Origin: Dehalococcoidia bacterium
Lineage (GTDB): Bacteria; Chloroflexota; Dehalococcoidia; DSTF01; JACRBR01
DNA length: 45,337 bases
Assembly: GCA_021462855.1 (NCBI GenBank)
Contig: JAJTXQ010000032.1
Span: 1-45,337 of the forward strand
Direction of reading: 5' to 3'
In this document: positions 36,976 to 45,150 of the stretch, one piece after another
Layout of the letters: each line of letters opens with the position of its first letter
Position numbering within the stretch: position 1 is the first letter of the stretch
The notes under the pieces: model-generated
Told to the model about the DNA's origin: nothing
Database searches by the model: none
Seen by the model: the letters and a program-made list of their open reading frames with translations, nothing else
Made by a program: the position numbers and the translations under genes

Positions 36976-39251
36976 GCGATCGCCGCCACTTCCCGTTCGG
37001 CCGCCAGGCGGGACAGCAGCAGCATCGCTGCCCGCTTGTTCGCATCGTGCCCCGCCAGCGATGGCCCGACGCATGCCGGGCAGCCTGCCGTGCACGCGCA
37101 ACGCCCGAGCACATCGCGCGCCGCGTCCATGAGCTGGCCGTGGATCTCGAACAGCCGACGCGCCATCCCGACGCCTCCCGGCTGGTTCTCGTACAGGAAC
37201 AGCGTCGGCGCGCCGGTGAATGGCGAACGCACCTGCGCCACGCCCTGCAGGTCGCGCGGGTCGCACATCAGGAAGATCGGCGCCAGGTTGCGCAGCAGAT
37301 GCGTCAGCCCGAACAGCCCGTCCTGCAGCTCCGAGCGCGCGAGCCCGGCGACCGCCTCCTCGCCGAGCGCCATCCAGTACGACGTCGTGTGCCGCGACTC
37401 CTCCGGCAGCGCGATCTTGCCCCAGCCCACGTTCTCGTTCGTATCGAACTTGATCTTCTTGAAGATCGTCGCCACGTCGCGGATCGCCACCTCGCCGTGG
37501 TCGACGTGGCACGCCGGCGCCGGCGCCCGCTCGAACGACTCCAGCACCTCGAGGTCGACCGCCAGGTTCGCATCGGTGTAGTAGTCGACGTCGACCTTGC
37601 GCACGTACGCCTTCTTCTCGTGCCAGTCGAGCCGGTCGACGTGGTACTGGTGGCCGCCGTGCAGGTAGATCGCCTCATCGTGGATGAGCAGCGGCGCCGA
37701 CGGCCGGTCGACCTCGCCGATGACGCGCGGCTTCGGCCCCTGCTCAATCACGACGAAGTTGTCGATCGCCGCCGTGCGCAGGCTCACACTCTCCGCCGGG
37801 AACGAGTCCTCCATCCAGTGGAAGCGCCCGCCCGCCTTCACGAGCACGCCCTCGTCTGCAAGCAGCTCGAGCAGTTCCTGCGTATGCTCGCCGAACGGCT
37901 CGCCGTCCTCGAACGGCACCTCGAACGCCGCGCACTTCAAGTGGCTCACGCGCACCAGCAGGTTGTCCGGGTCGATGAGCCCCGCCTCGGGCGATGTCTC
38001 GAACAGGTACTCCGGGTGTGCGGCCACGTACTGGTTCAGCGGCGAGGAGGTCGCGACGACCACCGAGAACGCCAGGTCATGCCGGCGCCCCGCCCGGCCC
38101 ATCTGCTGCCATGCGCTCGCGAGCGTGCCCGGATACCCCGTCAGCACCGACGCATCGAGCCCGCCGATATCGACGCCGAGTTCGAGCGCGTTCGTCGCCA
38201 CCACGCCGCGAATGCGCCCCTCCCGGAGCCCGCGTTCGATCGCCCGCCGCTCGTTCGGCAGATAGCCGCTGCGATAGCCCTCGACCTTCGGCGGCCCGCC
38301 GATCCGTTGCTTCAGCGCCTCGCGCAGGTAACGGAGCAGCAACTCCACGCGCACCCTCGAAGGCGCGAACACGATCGTCTGCACGCCGCCCTGCAGCAGC
38401 CGCGTGCCGATCGCCCGCGCCGCGCCGACGGAGCTGCCGCGGATCCCCAGCTCCGCGTTCACGACGGGCGGGTTGTACACGGCGACCACGCGCGGCCCTC
38501 GGGGCGCGCCGTTATTGTCTACCTGCACCATCGTCCGGCTGGTCAGCTTCTCCGCGAGCTCGCGCGGGTTCGCAATCGTCGCCGAGCAGCAGATGAACTG
38601 CGGGGTTGCGCCGTAGAACTTGCACACGCGGTGCAGCCGCGCGATCACGTTCGCCACGTGGCTGCCAAAGACGCCGCGATACTGGTGCAGCTCGTCGATG
38701 ACGACGTAGCGCAGGTTCTCGAACAGCTTCATCCACTTCGTGTGATGGGGCAGGATGCCCGTGTGGAGCATGTCCGGGTTCGTGATCACCACGTTCCCCG
38801 CCTCGCGCACCTTGCGGCGGGCGTCGCCGGGCGTGTCACCGTCGTAGGTGAACGTCTTGATGTCGGCGCCCAGGTCGGTGATGAGCCCGTGGAGCTCATT
38901 CATCTGGTCCTGCGCCAGCGCCTTCGTGGGGAAGAGGTACAGCGCGCGCGCCTCGGGGTCGTCGAGCACGGCCTGCACGACCGGCAGGTTGTAGCAGAGC
39001 GTCTTGCCGGACGCCGTCGGCGTGACGACGACGACGTGTTGCCGCTGCAACGCCGCGCCGAACGCCTCCGCCTGGTGCGTGTAGATACGGTCGATGCCGC
39101 GCTGCGCGAGCGCATCGACGAGCCGGCCGTCCGCGCCGATGGGATACGGCGCGTAGCGCGCGGGCTGCTCCGGAAGCTCGCGCCACTCGACGAACCCCTC
39201 GGCCAGGTCAGGGTCGCGGCGCAGCGATTCGAGGATCGAAGCGAGCGGCAT
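36972..39251 (-). CDS. mrfA: DEAD/DEAH helicase MrfA (YprA-like)
   Basis: This 759-residue superfamily 2 helicase partners MrfB. VVVVTPTASGKTLCYN is Walker A (about residue 80), LRYVVIDELHQYRGVFG is the DExH box, FICCSATIANPREL is motif III and VVATNALELGVDIGGLDASVLTG with GRAGRR covers motifs V and VI. The C-terminal domain has four Cys (CACTAGCPACVG) that probably bind zinc, as in Bacillus MrfA. An AGGAGG lies before ATG 39251. The promoter contains a perfect LexA/SOS box, so DNA damage should induce the pair. Confidence 0.9.
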   Translation of the reverse strand: MPLASILESLRRDPDLAEGFVEWRELPEQPARYAPYPIGADGRLVDALAQRGIDRIYTHQAEAFGAALQRQHVVVVTPTASGKTLCYNLPVVQAVLDDPEARALYLFPTKALAQDQMNELHGLITDLGADIKTFTYDGDTPGDARRKVREAGNVVITNPDMLHTGILPHHTKWMKLFENLRYVVIDELHQYRGVFGSHVANVIARLHRVCKFYGATPQFICCSATIANPRELAEKLTSRTMVQVDNNGAPRGPRVVAVYNPPVVNAELGIRGSSVGAARAIGTRLLQGGVQTIVFAPSRVRVELLLRYLREALKQRIGGPPKVEGYRSGYLPNERRAIERGLREGRIRGVVATNALELGVDIGGLDASVLTGYPGTLASAWQQMGRAGRRHDLAFSVVVATSSPLNQYVAAHPEYLFETSPEAGLIDPDNLLVRVSHLKCAAFEVPFEDGEPFGEHTQELLELLADEGVLVKAGGRFHWMEDSFPAESVSLRTAAIDNFVVIEQGPKPRVIGEVDRPSAPLLIHDEAIYLHGGHQYHVDRLDWHEKKAYVRKVDVDYYTDANLAVDLEVLESFERAPAPACHVDHGEVAIRDVATIFKKIKFDTNENVGWGKIALPEESRHTTSYWMALGEEAVAGLARSELQDGLFGLTHLLRNLAPIFLMCDPRDLQGVAQVRSPFTGAPTLFLYENQPGGVGMARRLFEIHGQLMDAARDVLGRCACTAGCPACVGPSLAGHDANKRAAMLLLSRLAAEREVAAIA

Positions 39252-39269
39252 CGGCCTCCTGTCGTAGTA

Positions 39270-39315
39270 CGCCTGTTCGGAACGGGAGTATAGAGCTCGA
39301 ACAGGCGTTCGTCAA
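39270..39315 (-). promoter_or_regulatory. LexA-type SOS promoter of mrfAB
   Basis: On the minus strand TTGACG (39315-39310) and TATACT (39292-39287) are spaced by 17 bases. The palindrome CGAACAGGCGTTCG (39298-39311) matches the Gram-positive/Chloroflexota LexA consensus CGAAC-N4-GTTCG and fills the spacer, where a bound repressor would block RNA polymerase. Ten of its bases are repeated in inverse as CGCCTGTTCG at 39270-39279, downstream of the -10. The rest of the 157-base gap to the sensor gene contains only a small GGGG-TTTCA-CCCC hairpin near 39354. Confidence 0.8.
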
Positions 39316-39408
39316 TACGCGCGGGCGTTTCCCTACGGGTCGCGCCAAAATCGGGGGTTTCACCCCTGCGCCCGTCTGGGTGTTAGCACCGACGATAGAT
39401 GCGGCGAC

Positions 39409-42159
39409 ATGGGAGCAAGGATGCCATTCCGACGCCCACGCGCGGGTGAAGCGGACGCGGCAGCGCCGCGCGCGCCCTCGCGCGCCCGCTGGCCACGGCT
39501 CGTCCGGCCATCCCCCTACGTGGCGGCGCTCCTGGGCGTCGCCGCCGCCGTCGCGTTCGTCGCCGCGATCACCTACTTCGGCGCTTCGGCCTTCACCGAG
39601 CGCGCTGCCGACGACCGCGCGTCCGGCGAGGCGCGCTCCTTCGCCCGGCACAGCAGCACCACCGCCACCGGCGAGGCCTACAGCGGCTACCTGATGATCC
39701 TCCGCTACGCCGATGACCCGATCGTCCACACGCGCGCGACAGCCCCGCCGGCCCGTATCGCGGCGATGCAGCAGCTGCTGTATCTGAACACGAACCGCAT
39801 GGACGCGCTCGCCGTCGTCGACCGCACCGGCCTGATCCTCGCCACGACCGACGAGGCGATCGCCGACGTCCGCGAAAGCGAGGCGTTCCTGAAGACGCGG
39901 GCCCGCCTCGGTCCGGCGAATTCGGACATCGTCCTGGCCGACGGGGCGGAGCCGTACGTCGAGTACACCACGCCGCTGCGCGACCCGGACGGCACGATCT
40001 GGGCGTTCCTGTACGCGCGCGTGCATCCGGCGCGCCTGTGGGCAGCGACGCTCACCGCAAGCGTCGACGGCAGCCGCAACGTCATCATCAACGCCGAGGG
40101 CCGCTACGCCGCCGGGGTGCCCGCCGAACTCGTTGGGCAACCGTGGCGCGGCGTGCCGCTCGATGGGGGCGCCGTCCGTGCGCACATCGCCGGCGAAGCG
40201 ACGATCTGCGGGCTCGGCGCCATCGGCCGGGACACCCAGATCGACCACGGGTGGAACGTCGCGTCGTGCCTGCCGTCGTCGCTCATCCACGCCGAGGCGG
40301 ACGCCGCCATGGGCGAGCAGCGCCTCGTGACGCTGGCGGCCGCCGTGCTGGCGGTCGTGCTCGCCGGCGGCGTGCTGCGCGTGCTCCTCGCGCCTCAGCC
40401 GTCCGGCGACGCCGCCGCCCCGGCGACTGCGCCGGCCGGCGACACCGCCCTCCTGGACGAGCCGCCCACCGACGACCGCGACGAAGCGCTGGACGCCAAA
40501 CCTGTCGCCGATGGTCCGCCCGAACGCGTGCACGATGGACCGGCACGCCTCGAACCTGCGCCGCCGCCAGCCATCGTCATCGCGCCCGATGTCGATGCGA
40601 TCGAGCTGATCGACGCGTTCGAGCGGCGCAACGCGGCGCTCGCCGAACGCCTGCGCGAGACGGTGCAGGCGCGCCTCATGCTCGCCATGGCGCACGCCGA
40701 CGAAGCGTTCCGCCTCGCCGTCACCGGCGACGAGGAAGCGGCCGCCGAAGCGGCGGCGCTCCACGCCCGCGCGGTGGAGGAGATGGAGCAGCTCCGTGAG
40801 CGCGACCTGCGGGCGATCGGCCATGACCTGCATCCGGGCGTCGTCCGGCTCGGGCTGCCCGCGGCGCTGCGCGCCCTGCGCAAGGACCTCGATGGGCGCA
40901 TCGACCTCGACCTCAGCGTCGACCCCGCGTCGGACCGCGTCGGCGGCGGGGGCGCCATCGACAGCGCGCGGCGGATGCTCGTCTACCGCATCGTGCGCGA
41001 CGCCGTCGATGCGGTGGCAGACGCCGGCGCCACGGCGGCGAGCGTCACGGTCACGCGGGCGCGCGACGAACTCCGGGTGAGCGTCGAATCCGGCGCCTCC
41101 ACGTTCGACGCCGCGACGCTCGCGGCGCATGCGATCGCCGTCCAGGCGTACGGCGGCGAGCTGCTCGTCGATACGGACGACGGCGCGGCTCGCATCAGCG
41201 TCTCGCTGCCCGCCCCGGTCTCCGGGTTGCCCGGTAGCGGCGCGCCGCCTACCGCGGAAGATGACGTGCTTCCCCCCGCCGAGCCGTCCCCGGGCGGCGC
41301 GACGGTCGCCGAGATCCTGGAGCGCGCCCGCGCCGAGGTACCCGCCGTCGCCATGAGCATCGCCGTCGACCCGGCAGACGAACGCGTGGCGCCGCCGCCC
41401 GGACGCGCGGCGCTGCTCGCCAGCCTTGTGCGCGAGGCCGGGCACGCATTCGCCGCCGCGGGCGCGCGCGATCTGGGTCTCGCCGTCCAGCCGATCGACA
41501 GCGACATCGGCATCACCATGCGCGGTGACGTGCGGCTGGAGTTCGACGAGTCGGCGATCGCCGCCGTCTCGGAGGCGATCGAGGAGATCGACGGTTTCGT
41601 CGCGATCAGCCGCCGCGGCGACGTGGTCACCGTCACCGCGGAGATGCCCATCAACGGCGCCACGGAGCCCGAGACGGACGATCGCGCCGCCGCCGCGACT
41701 CAGCGGCCAGTCGTCGTCATTCCCGCGCCGCCGGACGCCCGCTCGTTCGCCGCGTCGCTGCGCCAGGCCGTCGACGCGCTGGACGCGCCGGCCACCGTCA
41801 CGCTCGAGATCGACGACGCCTCCCTCGCGTCCGCACCGACGATGCCGCTCGGCCTCGACGGCGCGCTGCTGCGTCTCGTCACCGACGCCGCTGCAGCGTT
41901 CGCGGCCGCCGGCGCCGAATCCGCGACGGTCACCCTCCGGCACAACGCGCCGGCAACGTTCCTGTCGCTCGCATCGCCGTCAGCCCGCTCGTTCGACGCG
42001 GCGACCCTCGCATCACACCGCGAATCCATCGAGGCCGCCGGCGCGTTCTTCGCCATCGCCCAGCGCGATGCAGGGGTCACGGTCACGGTCGAGGTCCCGG
42101 CCGGCCTCGAGTCGCCGCCCGCCGTCGTCCGCCTCGCCCCCCGCCCGGACGCCGCGTAG
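39409..42159 (+). CDS. Membrane sensor protein with three ATPase-like modules
   Basis: The 916-residue protein has TM helix 1 (about 36-60), an extracytoplasmic sensing region of about 245 residues, TM helix 2 (about 306-327) and a long cytoplasmic part. A disordered stretch leads to a helical segment, then ERDLRAIGHDLHPGVVRLG, which aligns with the NarX-type dimerisation box (ERxRIARELHD); the phospho-acceptor would be His475, though the following Asp is Pro. An HATPase-like module follows (YRIVRDAVDAVADAGATAAS) in which the N-box Asn is Asp. Two more modules of similar size and pattern come after (about 620-755 and 765-905), each ending in VTVTAEMP or VTVTVEVP. All three lack clear ATP-binding glycine boxes. 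Confidence 0.75.
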   Translation: MGARMPFRRPRAGEADAAAPRAPSRARWPRLVRPSPYVAALLGVAAAVAFVAAITYFGASAFTERAADDRASGEARSFARHSSTTATGEAYSGYLMILRYADDPIVHTRATAPPARIAAMQQLLYLNTNRMDALAVVDRTGLILATTDEAIADVRESEAFLKTRARLGPANSDIVLADGAEPYVEYTTPLRDPDGTIWAFLYARVHPARLWAATLTASVDGSRNVIINAEGRYAAGVPAELVGQPWRGVPLDGGAVRAHIAGEATICGLGAIGRDTQIDHGWNVASCLPSSLIHAEADAAMGEQRLVTLAAAVLAVVLAGGVLRVLLAPQPSGDAAAPATAPAGDTALLDEPPTDDRDEALDAKPVADGPPERVHDGPARLEPAPPPAIVIAPDVDAIELIDAFERRNAALAERLRETVQARLMLAMAHADEAFRLAVTGDEEAAAEAAALHARAVEEMEQLRERDLRAIGHDLHPGVVRLGLPAALRALRKDLDGRIDLDLSVDPASDRVGGGGAIDSARRMLVYRIVRDAVDAVADAGATAASVTVTRARDELRVSVESGASTFDAATLAAHAIAVQAYGGELLVDTDDGAARISVSLPAPVSGLPGSGAPPTAEDDVLPPAEPSPGGATVAEILERARAEVPAVAMSIAVDPADERVAPPPGRAALLASLVREAGHAFAAAGARDLGLAVQPIDSDIGITMRGDVRLEFDESAIAAVSEAIEEIDGFVAISRRGDVVTVTAEMPINGATEPETDDRAAAATQRPVVVIPAPPDARSFAASLRQAVDALDAPATVTLEIDDASLASAPTMPLGLDGALLRLVTDAAAAFAAAGAESATVTLRHNAPATFLSLASPSARSFDAATLASHRESIEAAGAFFAIAQRDAGVTVTVEVPAGLESPPAVVRLAPRPDAA

Positions 42160-42248
42160 CCGTTCACCGCGGCGCCGGCAGGTGACGGCAGCGCAACACC
42201 GTCGTTCACTCGCCCAACAGGCGCGAAACCAGCGCTGGAGGCGCCCGC

Positions 42249-42749
42249 ATGAGGGCGGCAGTCTGCCGCGTCCCGCACGAGCCGCTCACCATCGAATCAG
42301 TGGACATCGACCGGCCGATGGCGCGCGAGGCGCTCGTACGCACGGCTGCCAGCGGTGTCTGCCACAGCGACCTCCACTTCGTCGAGGGGCTCTACCCGAT
42401 CGCCGCGCCTGCCATCCTCGGCCACGAGGCCGCCGGGGTTGTCGAGGAGGTCGGCGAGTTCGTCACATACGTCCAGGGGAAGGGCGGCGTCGCCACCGTG
42501 ATCCCGTTCGGCACAAAGATCGAACTCGACGGGTGGGCGTTCCTGCAGGGCGCGCGCACGATCCGCGGATCGTCCATGGGTTCGAACAGGTTCCGCGTCG
42601 ACATGCCGCGCTACATCGACTTCTACCTGCAGGGCCGGCTCAAGCTCGATGAGATGATCACCCGCGCCGGCCGCCTCGAAGACGTGAACGAGGCGTTCCG
42701 CGCGATGAAGGCCGGCGAGGTGGCTCGCACGGTGCTGCTGTTCGGCTGA
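42249..42749 (+). pseudogene. Alcohol dehydrogenase remnant with an internal deletion
   Basis: The 166-residue frame joins the first 76 residues of a zinc alcohol dehydrogenase directly to its last 90. The N-terminal part has the catalytic zinc ligands Cys (SGVCHSDLH) and His (ILGHEAAGVV). The sequence then jumps near 42477 to VIPFGTKIELDGWAF and DVNEAFRAMKAGEVAR, which belong to the C-terminal end of the same family. About 200 residues, including the structural zinc loop and the whole NAD-binding fold, are missing, in frame. GGAGG lies before the ATG, so it may still be translated. It cannot bind NAD as known; it is a decaying gene or, less likely, a small protein. Confidence 0.75.
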
Positions 42750-42777
42750 GGTTCGGGGGTGGCCGCGACGGCGCTGC

Positions 42778-43497
42778 CTACGCCGCCTTGCGCGTACGGG
42801 GCTGCGGGTCGGGCGAGTCGTCCTGCGTGCCGCCGCTGACCGACTCCTGCAGGTAGAGCAGGACCGCCTTGACGCGCGGGTGCGCGGCGTTGTCGCGGCT
42901 CAGGTTCAGCTGCCCGAAGATGGCGTTGATGTGGTTCTCGACGGACTTCTCCTCGAGCACCAGCGCGCGGGCGATGGCGCCGTTGTTGTAGCCCTTCGCC
43001 ATGAGCGACAGCACTTCGAGCTGGCGGCGCGTGAGCGCCGAGAGGCGCGTCTCGCGGCGGCCGAGGCTCTCGACGACGAGCGGGTCGAGCACGACCAGCC
43101 CCATCGCCGCGCCATCGATCGCCCGCACGAGCGTCGCGACGTCGGATACCGACTGACGCAGCAGGTACGACCAGCCCGCCGCGCGGAACGCAGGCAGGGC
43201 CGCCAGCGTGCGCCGGTCGGGCCGCTCGCCGAGGAAGATGATGCGCGTGCTTTCGGGCCGCGTGCCGGAGATCGCCTGCGCCAGCGCCAGCGCATCGTGC
43301 TCGCTGTCAGCGTCCAGGCCAATCACCGCAACGTCGGGGCGTTCACTGGTCGCGAGGTGCACGGCCTCGGAGGCGTCGCCGGTGGCGCCGGCGAGGTCGA
43401 GCCGCGACTCGGCGGAAAGCACGGCGCGCAGCATGTCTCGCAGGAGGCCATCGCTCTCCACGATCATGACGCGCGTGCGGGATTCGGTGCGTTCCAT
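42778..43497 (-). CDS. NarL/LuxR-type response regulator with atypical receiver
   Basis: The 239-residue protein starts at ATG 43497. Residues 9-125 form a receiver, but its key residues are changed: the acidic pair is Glu-Ser (VMIVESDGLL), the phospho-acceptor position is Gly (RPDVAVIGLDADSE) and the conserved Lys is Arg (WSYLLRQSV). The C-terminal LuxR-type helix-turn-helix is normal (LSALTRRQLEVLSLMAKGYNNGAIARALVLEEKSVENHINAIFGQL). It likely binds DNA without Asp phosphorylation. It is divergent from the archaellin genes and convergent with the dehydrogenase remnant; the sensor two genes away is a possible partner. Confidence 0.88.
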   Translation of the reverse strand: MERTESRTRVMIVESDGLLRDMLRAVLSAESRLDLAGATGDASEAVHLATSERPDVAVIGLDADSEHDALALAQAISGTRPESTRIIFLGERPDRRTLAALPAFRAAGWSYLLRQSVSDVATLVRAIDGAAMGLVVLDPLVVESLGRRETRLSALTRRQLEVLSLMAKGYNNGAIARALVLEEKSVENHINAIFGQLNLSRDNAAHPRVKAVLLYLQESVSGGTQDDSPDPQPRTRKAA

Positions 43498-43700
43498 ACC
43501 CACGGTGGGGTTATCGGGCCAGCGCTCGAAGCAACGCATGAGGGTTTTGCTGATTCTCGCCAGACTCGCGCCGCTCGTTCCGCGGGTGCCCCTCGCGCGC
43601 GCCCGGCTCAGGGATTTCCCCGATGCCACGCGACCGCCCGCCGCGCGATGCTGGTGTGCGCGCTCCCGGACTCCGGGCGCGTGAGCGGCGAGGAGGCCGG
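43498..43700. promoter_or_regulatory. Divergent region between the regulator and archaellin 1
   Basis: These 203 bases should hold both promoters. I see a small CCCGG-ACT-CCGGG hairpin at 43665-43677 and a GAGGAGG ribosome-binding site (43690-43696) for archaellin 1. The bipartite element found before archaellins 2 and 3 is absent. No confident -10 or -35 could be assigned. Confidence 0.4.
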
Positions 43701-44261
43701 TTGCCCATCCGGGACGTTTCACACGGCGAGCGCGGGATCACCGGCATCGAGACGGCGATCGTCTTTGTCGCCTTCGTCGTCGTCGCGACGTTGTTCGCCT
43801 TCACCGCGCTCAGCACGGGCCTGTTCACCTCGGATCGCGGCCGGGAGACCGTCTCCGCCGGCCTGGCGAAATCGCAAGGCTCGCTCTATGTCTCGGGCAG
43901 CGTCATGGTCACGACGGACCTCACGCAGGTGACGTCCGTTGAACTCACGGTGGCCCTGGCGGCTGGCAGCGAGCCGGTGGACTTCGACCCTGCCAGCGGC
44001 ACGGTATTCGCCGCCGTAACGAGCGCCACCCGCATCAGCGACCTCACGTACACGACGGCCAACGTCGTCGGCGATGGTGATCCCGCCCTCGAACCGGGCG
44101 AGCTGCTCGCCGTGTCGCTTGACATCGCCGCGCACCCGTCGCTGGTGCTCACAGCCAACGACACGTTCGCGATCGAGGTGAATCCGCCGGGTGGCTCCCT
44201 CGTCGTCATCCAGCGCACGCTTCCGTCCTCGATCGCGCGGCCGGTGGTCGACCTCAACTGA
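43701..44261 (+). CDS. Archaellin (archaeal-type flagellin) 1
   Basis: Archaellins polymerise into the rotating archaellum filament. The protein (186 residues) starts at TTG 43701, five bases after GAGGAGG. A class III signal peptide is clear: a short basic N-terminus ending GERG, cleavage expected after Gly12, then ITGIETAIVFVAFVVVATLF, the hydrophobic assembly helix with Glu at +5. SDRGRETVSAGLAKSQGS completes the archaellin N-terminal signature. The remainder is beta-strand-rich and ends in DLN, as does archaellin 2. Its N-terminus is shorter and less basic than in the other two copies. Type IV pilins have similar leaders, but the ERG-ITG plus LSTGLF pattern is archaellin-like. Confidence 0.88.
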   Translation: MPIRDVSHGERGITGIETAIVFVAFVVVATLFAFTALSTGLFTSDRGRETVSAGLAKSQGSLYVSGSVMVTTDLTQVTSVELTVALAAGSEPVDFDPASGTVFAAVTSATRISDLTYTTANVVGDGDPALEPGELLAVSLDIAAHPSLVLTANDTFAIEVNPPGGSLVVIQRTLPSSIARPVVDLN

Positions 44262-44338
44262 CCTAAGGCCCCCGCGTCATTCCCCTACGGCCGAGACCTC
44301 GACGCGCTGCGCTGCGCCAGCTTCGCGCTGGGTGCGTG

Positions 44339-44395
44339 CACCCCCGCAAATTGGGGGCGCGTACCATGCGAGTCCTCCCCTAAGGGAACGACCCT
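44339..44395 (+). promoter_or_regulatory. Bipartite leader element of archaellin 2
   Basis: CACCCCC-GCAAATT-GGGGG forms an inverted repeat, followed by GCGCGTACCATG; TACCAT (44362-44367) is a candidate -10. ACGACCCT follows 19 bases after TACCATG, at 44388-44395. The same parts, in the same order and spacing, precede archaellin 3. If TACCAT is the -10, the mRNA has a leader of about 100 bases. The rest of the 215-base gap contains small GC hairpins and nothing else recognised. Confidence 0.55.
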
Positions 44396-44476
44396 ACATG
44401 CGAAGACAGAAGGACGCCGGGCATTCGGGGCAGGGAACGTCCCTACCCGCCAGGTGGCGGCAAAGGGGGAACCAAG

Positions 44477-45052
44477 ATGAAGCGCATTCTGCAGCTTGTG
44501 CGCCGTATCCGCGAGGAGCGGGGCATCACGGGTTTGGAGACGGCGATCATCCTCATCGCATTCGTCGTCGTGGCGGCGGTGTTCGCGTTCGTCGTGCTGA
44601 GCACGGGGCTCTTCAGCTCCGAGCGCGGCAAGGAGACGGTGTACGCCGGCCTCTCGAAGACGCGGGGGACGATGACCCTCTCCAGCAGCGTCATCGGCAC
44701 GTCCGATGGTTCGGAGATCACCGATCTGGCGTTCGACGTCGTGCTGGCGGCGGGCGGCGAGAACGTGAACCTCGACCCGACGGCCATCTCGAACCGCACG
44801 GTCATCAGCTACATCGACACGGCGAACAATGTGCCGGACCTCGCGTACACGGTGACCGTCATCACGGGCGACGCGGACAACCTGCTCGAGCCCGGCGAGC
44901 TGATCGAGGTCTCGGTCACCGGCCTGGCGCCGTACGACCTGCAGCCGAACAAGACGTTCACGCTCGAAATCAAGCCTCCCACGGGCTCGTACCTGGTGCT
45001 CCAGCGGACCACGCCGGCGTCGGTCGCGGAGACCATCATCAACCTGAACTGA
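44477..45052 (+). CDS. Archaellin (archaeal-type flagellin) 2
   Basis: The 191-residue protein is the best preserved archaellin here. The class III signal peptide has five Arg and one Lys (MKRILQLVRRIREERG), with cleavage expected after Gly16. Then comes the canonical assembly helix ITGLETAIILIAFVVVAAVF with Glu at +5, and the STGLFSSERGKETVYAGL signature. The C-terminal domain is beta-rich (LAFDVVLAAGGENVNLDP, KTFTLEIKPPTGSYLVLQ), the outer filament domain. It is similar to archaellin 1 along its whole length. AAGGGGGAA is a probable ribosome-binding site, eight bases before ATG. The prepilin-type peptidase and motor genes would be expected downstream of the window. Confidence 0.92.
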   Translation: MKRILQLVRRIREERGITGLETAIILIAFVVVAAVFAFVVLSTGLFSSERGKETVYAGLSKTRGTMTLSSSVIGTSDGSEITDLAFDVVLAAGGENVNLDPTAISNRTVISYIDTANNVPDLAYTVTVITGDADNLLEPGELIEVSVTGLAPYDLQPNKTFTLEIKPPTGSYLVLQRTTPASVAETIINLN

Positions 45053-45075
45053 CGGGCGCCCGGCGGCACCGGCAG

Positions 45076-45109
45076 GAGGGGCTGGCTGCGGAATCGCAGC
45101 CGGCCCCTC
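45076..45109 (+). terminator. Strong hairpin after archaellin 2
   Basis: A 15-base stem with a single G-U wobble and a GAAT loop (45076-45090 pairing with 45095-45109) lies 24 bases after the archaellin 2 stop. It is followed by GTTATG rather than a run of T. It is probably a terminator or an mRNA-stabilising end, separating archaellin 2 from 3. Confidence 0.65.
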
Positions 45110-45150
45110 GTTATGTCGCAGACTCAGCGGTCGCTCAGTGCGGGGGCAGG

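Noticed and set aside
36834-39293. Long plus-strand open frame (819 codons)
   Set aside because: It is the shadow of mrfA, whose helicase motifs are unambiguous.
39208-41943. Very long minus-strand open frame (911 codons)
   Set aside because: It is antisense to the sensor gene, which has membrane helices and recognisable modules; the antisense product is low-complexity Arg, Asp and Gly.
43498-43700. A third copy of the bipartite archaellin leader element before archaellin 1
   Set aside because: A GGGCGCGT segment near 43675 resembles part of it, but TACCATG and ACGACCCT are absent and the inverted repeat differs.
45076-45109. Riboswitch for archaellin 3
   Set aside because: The hairpin directly follows the archaellin 2 stop and is a simple stem; a terminator or 3' stabiliser explains it better.
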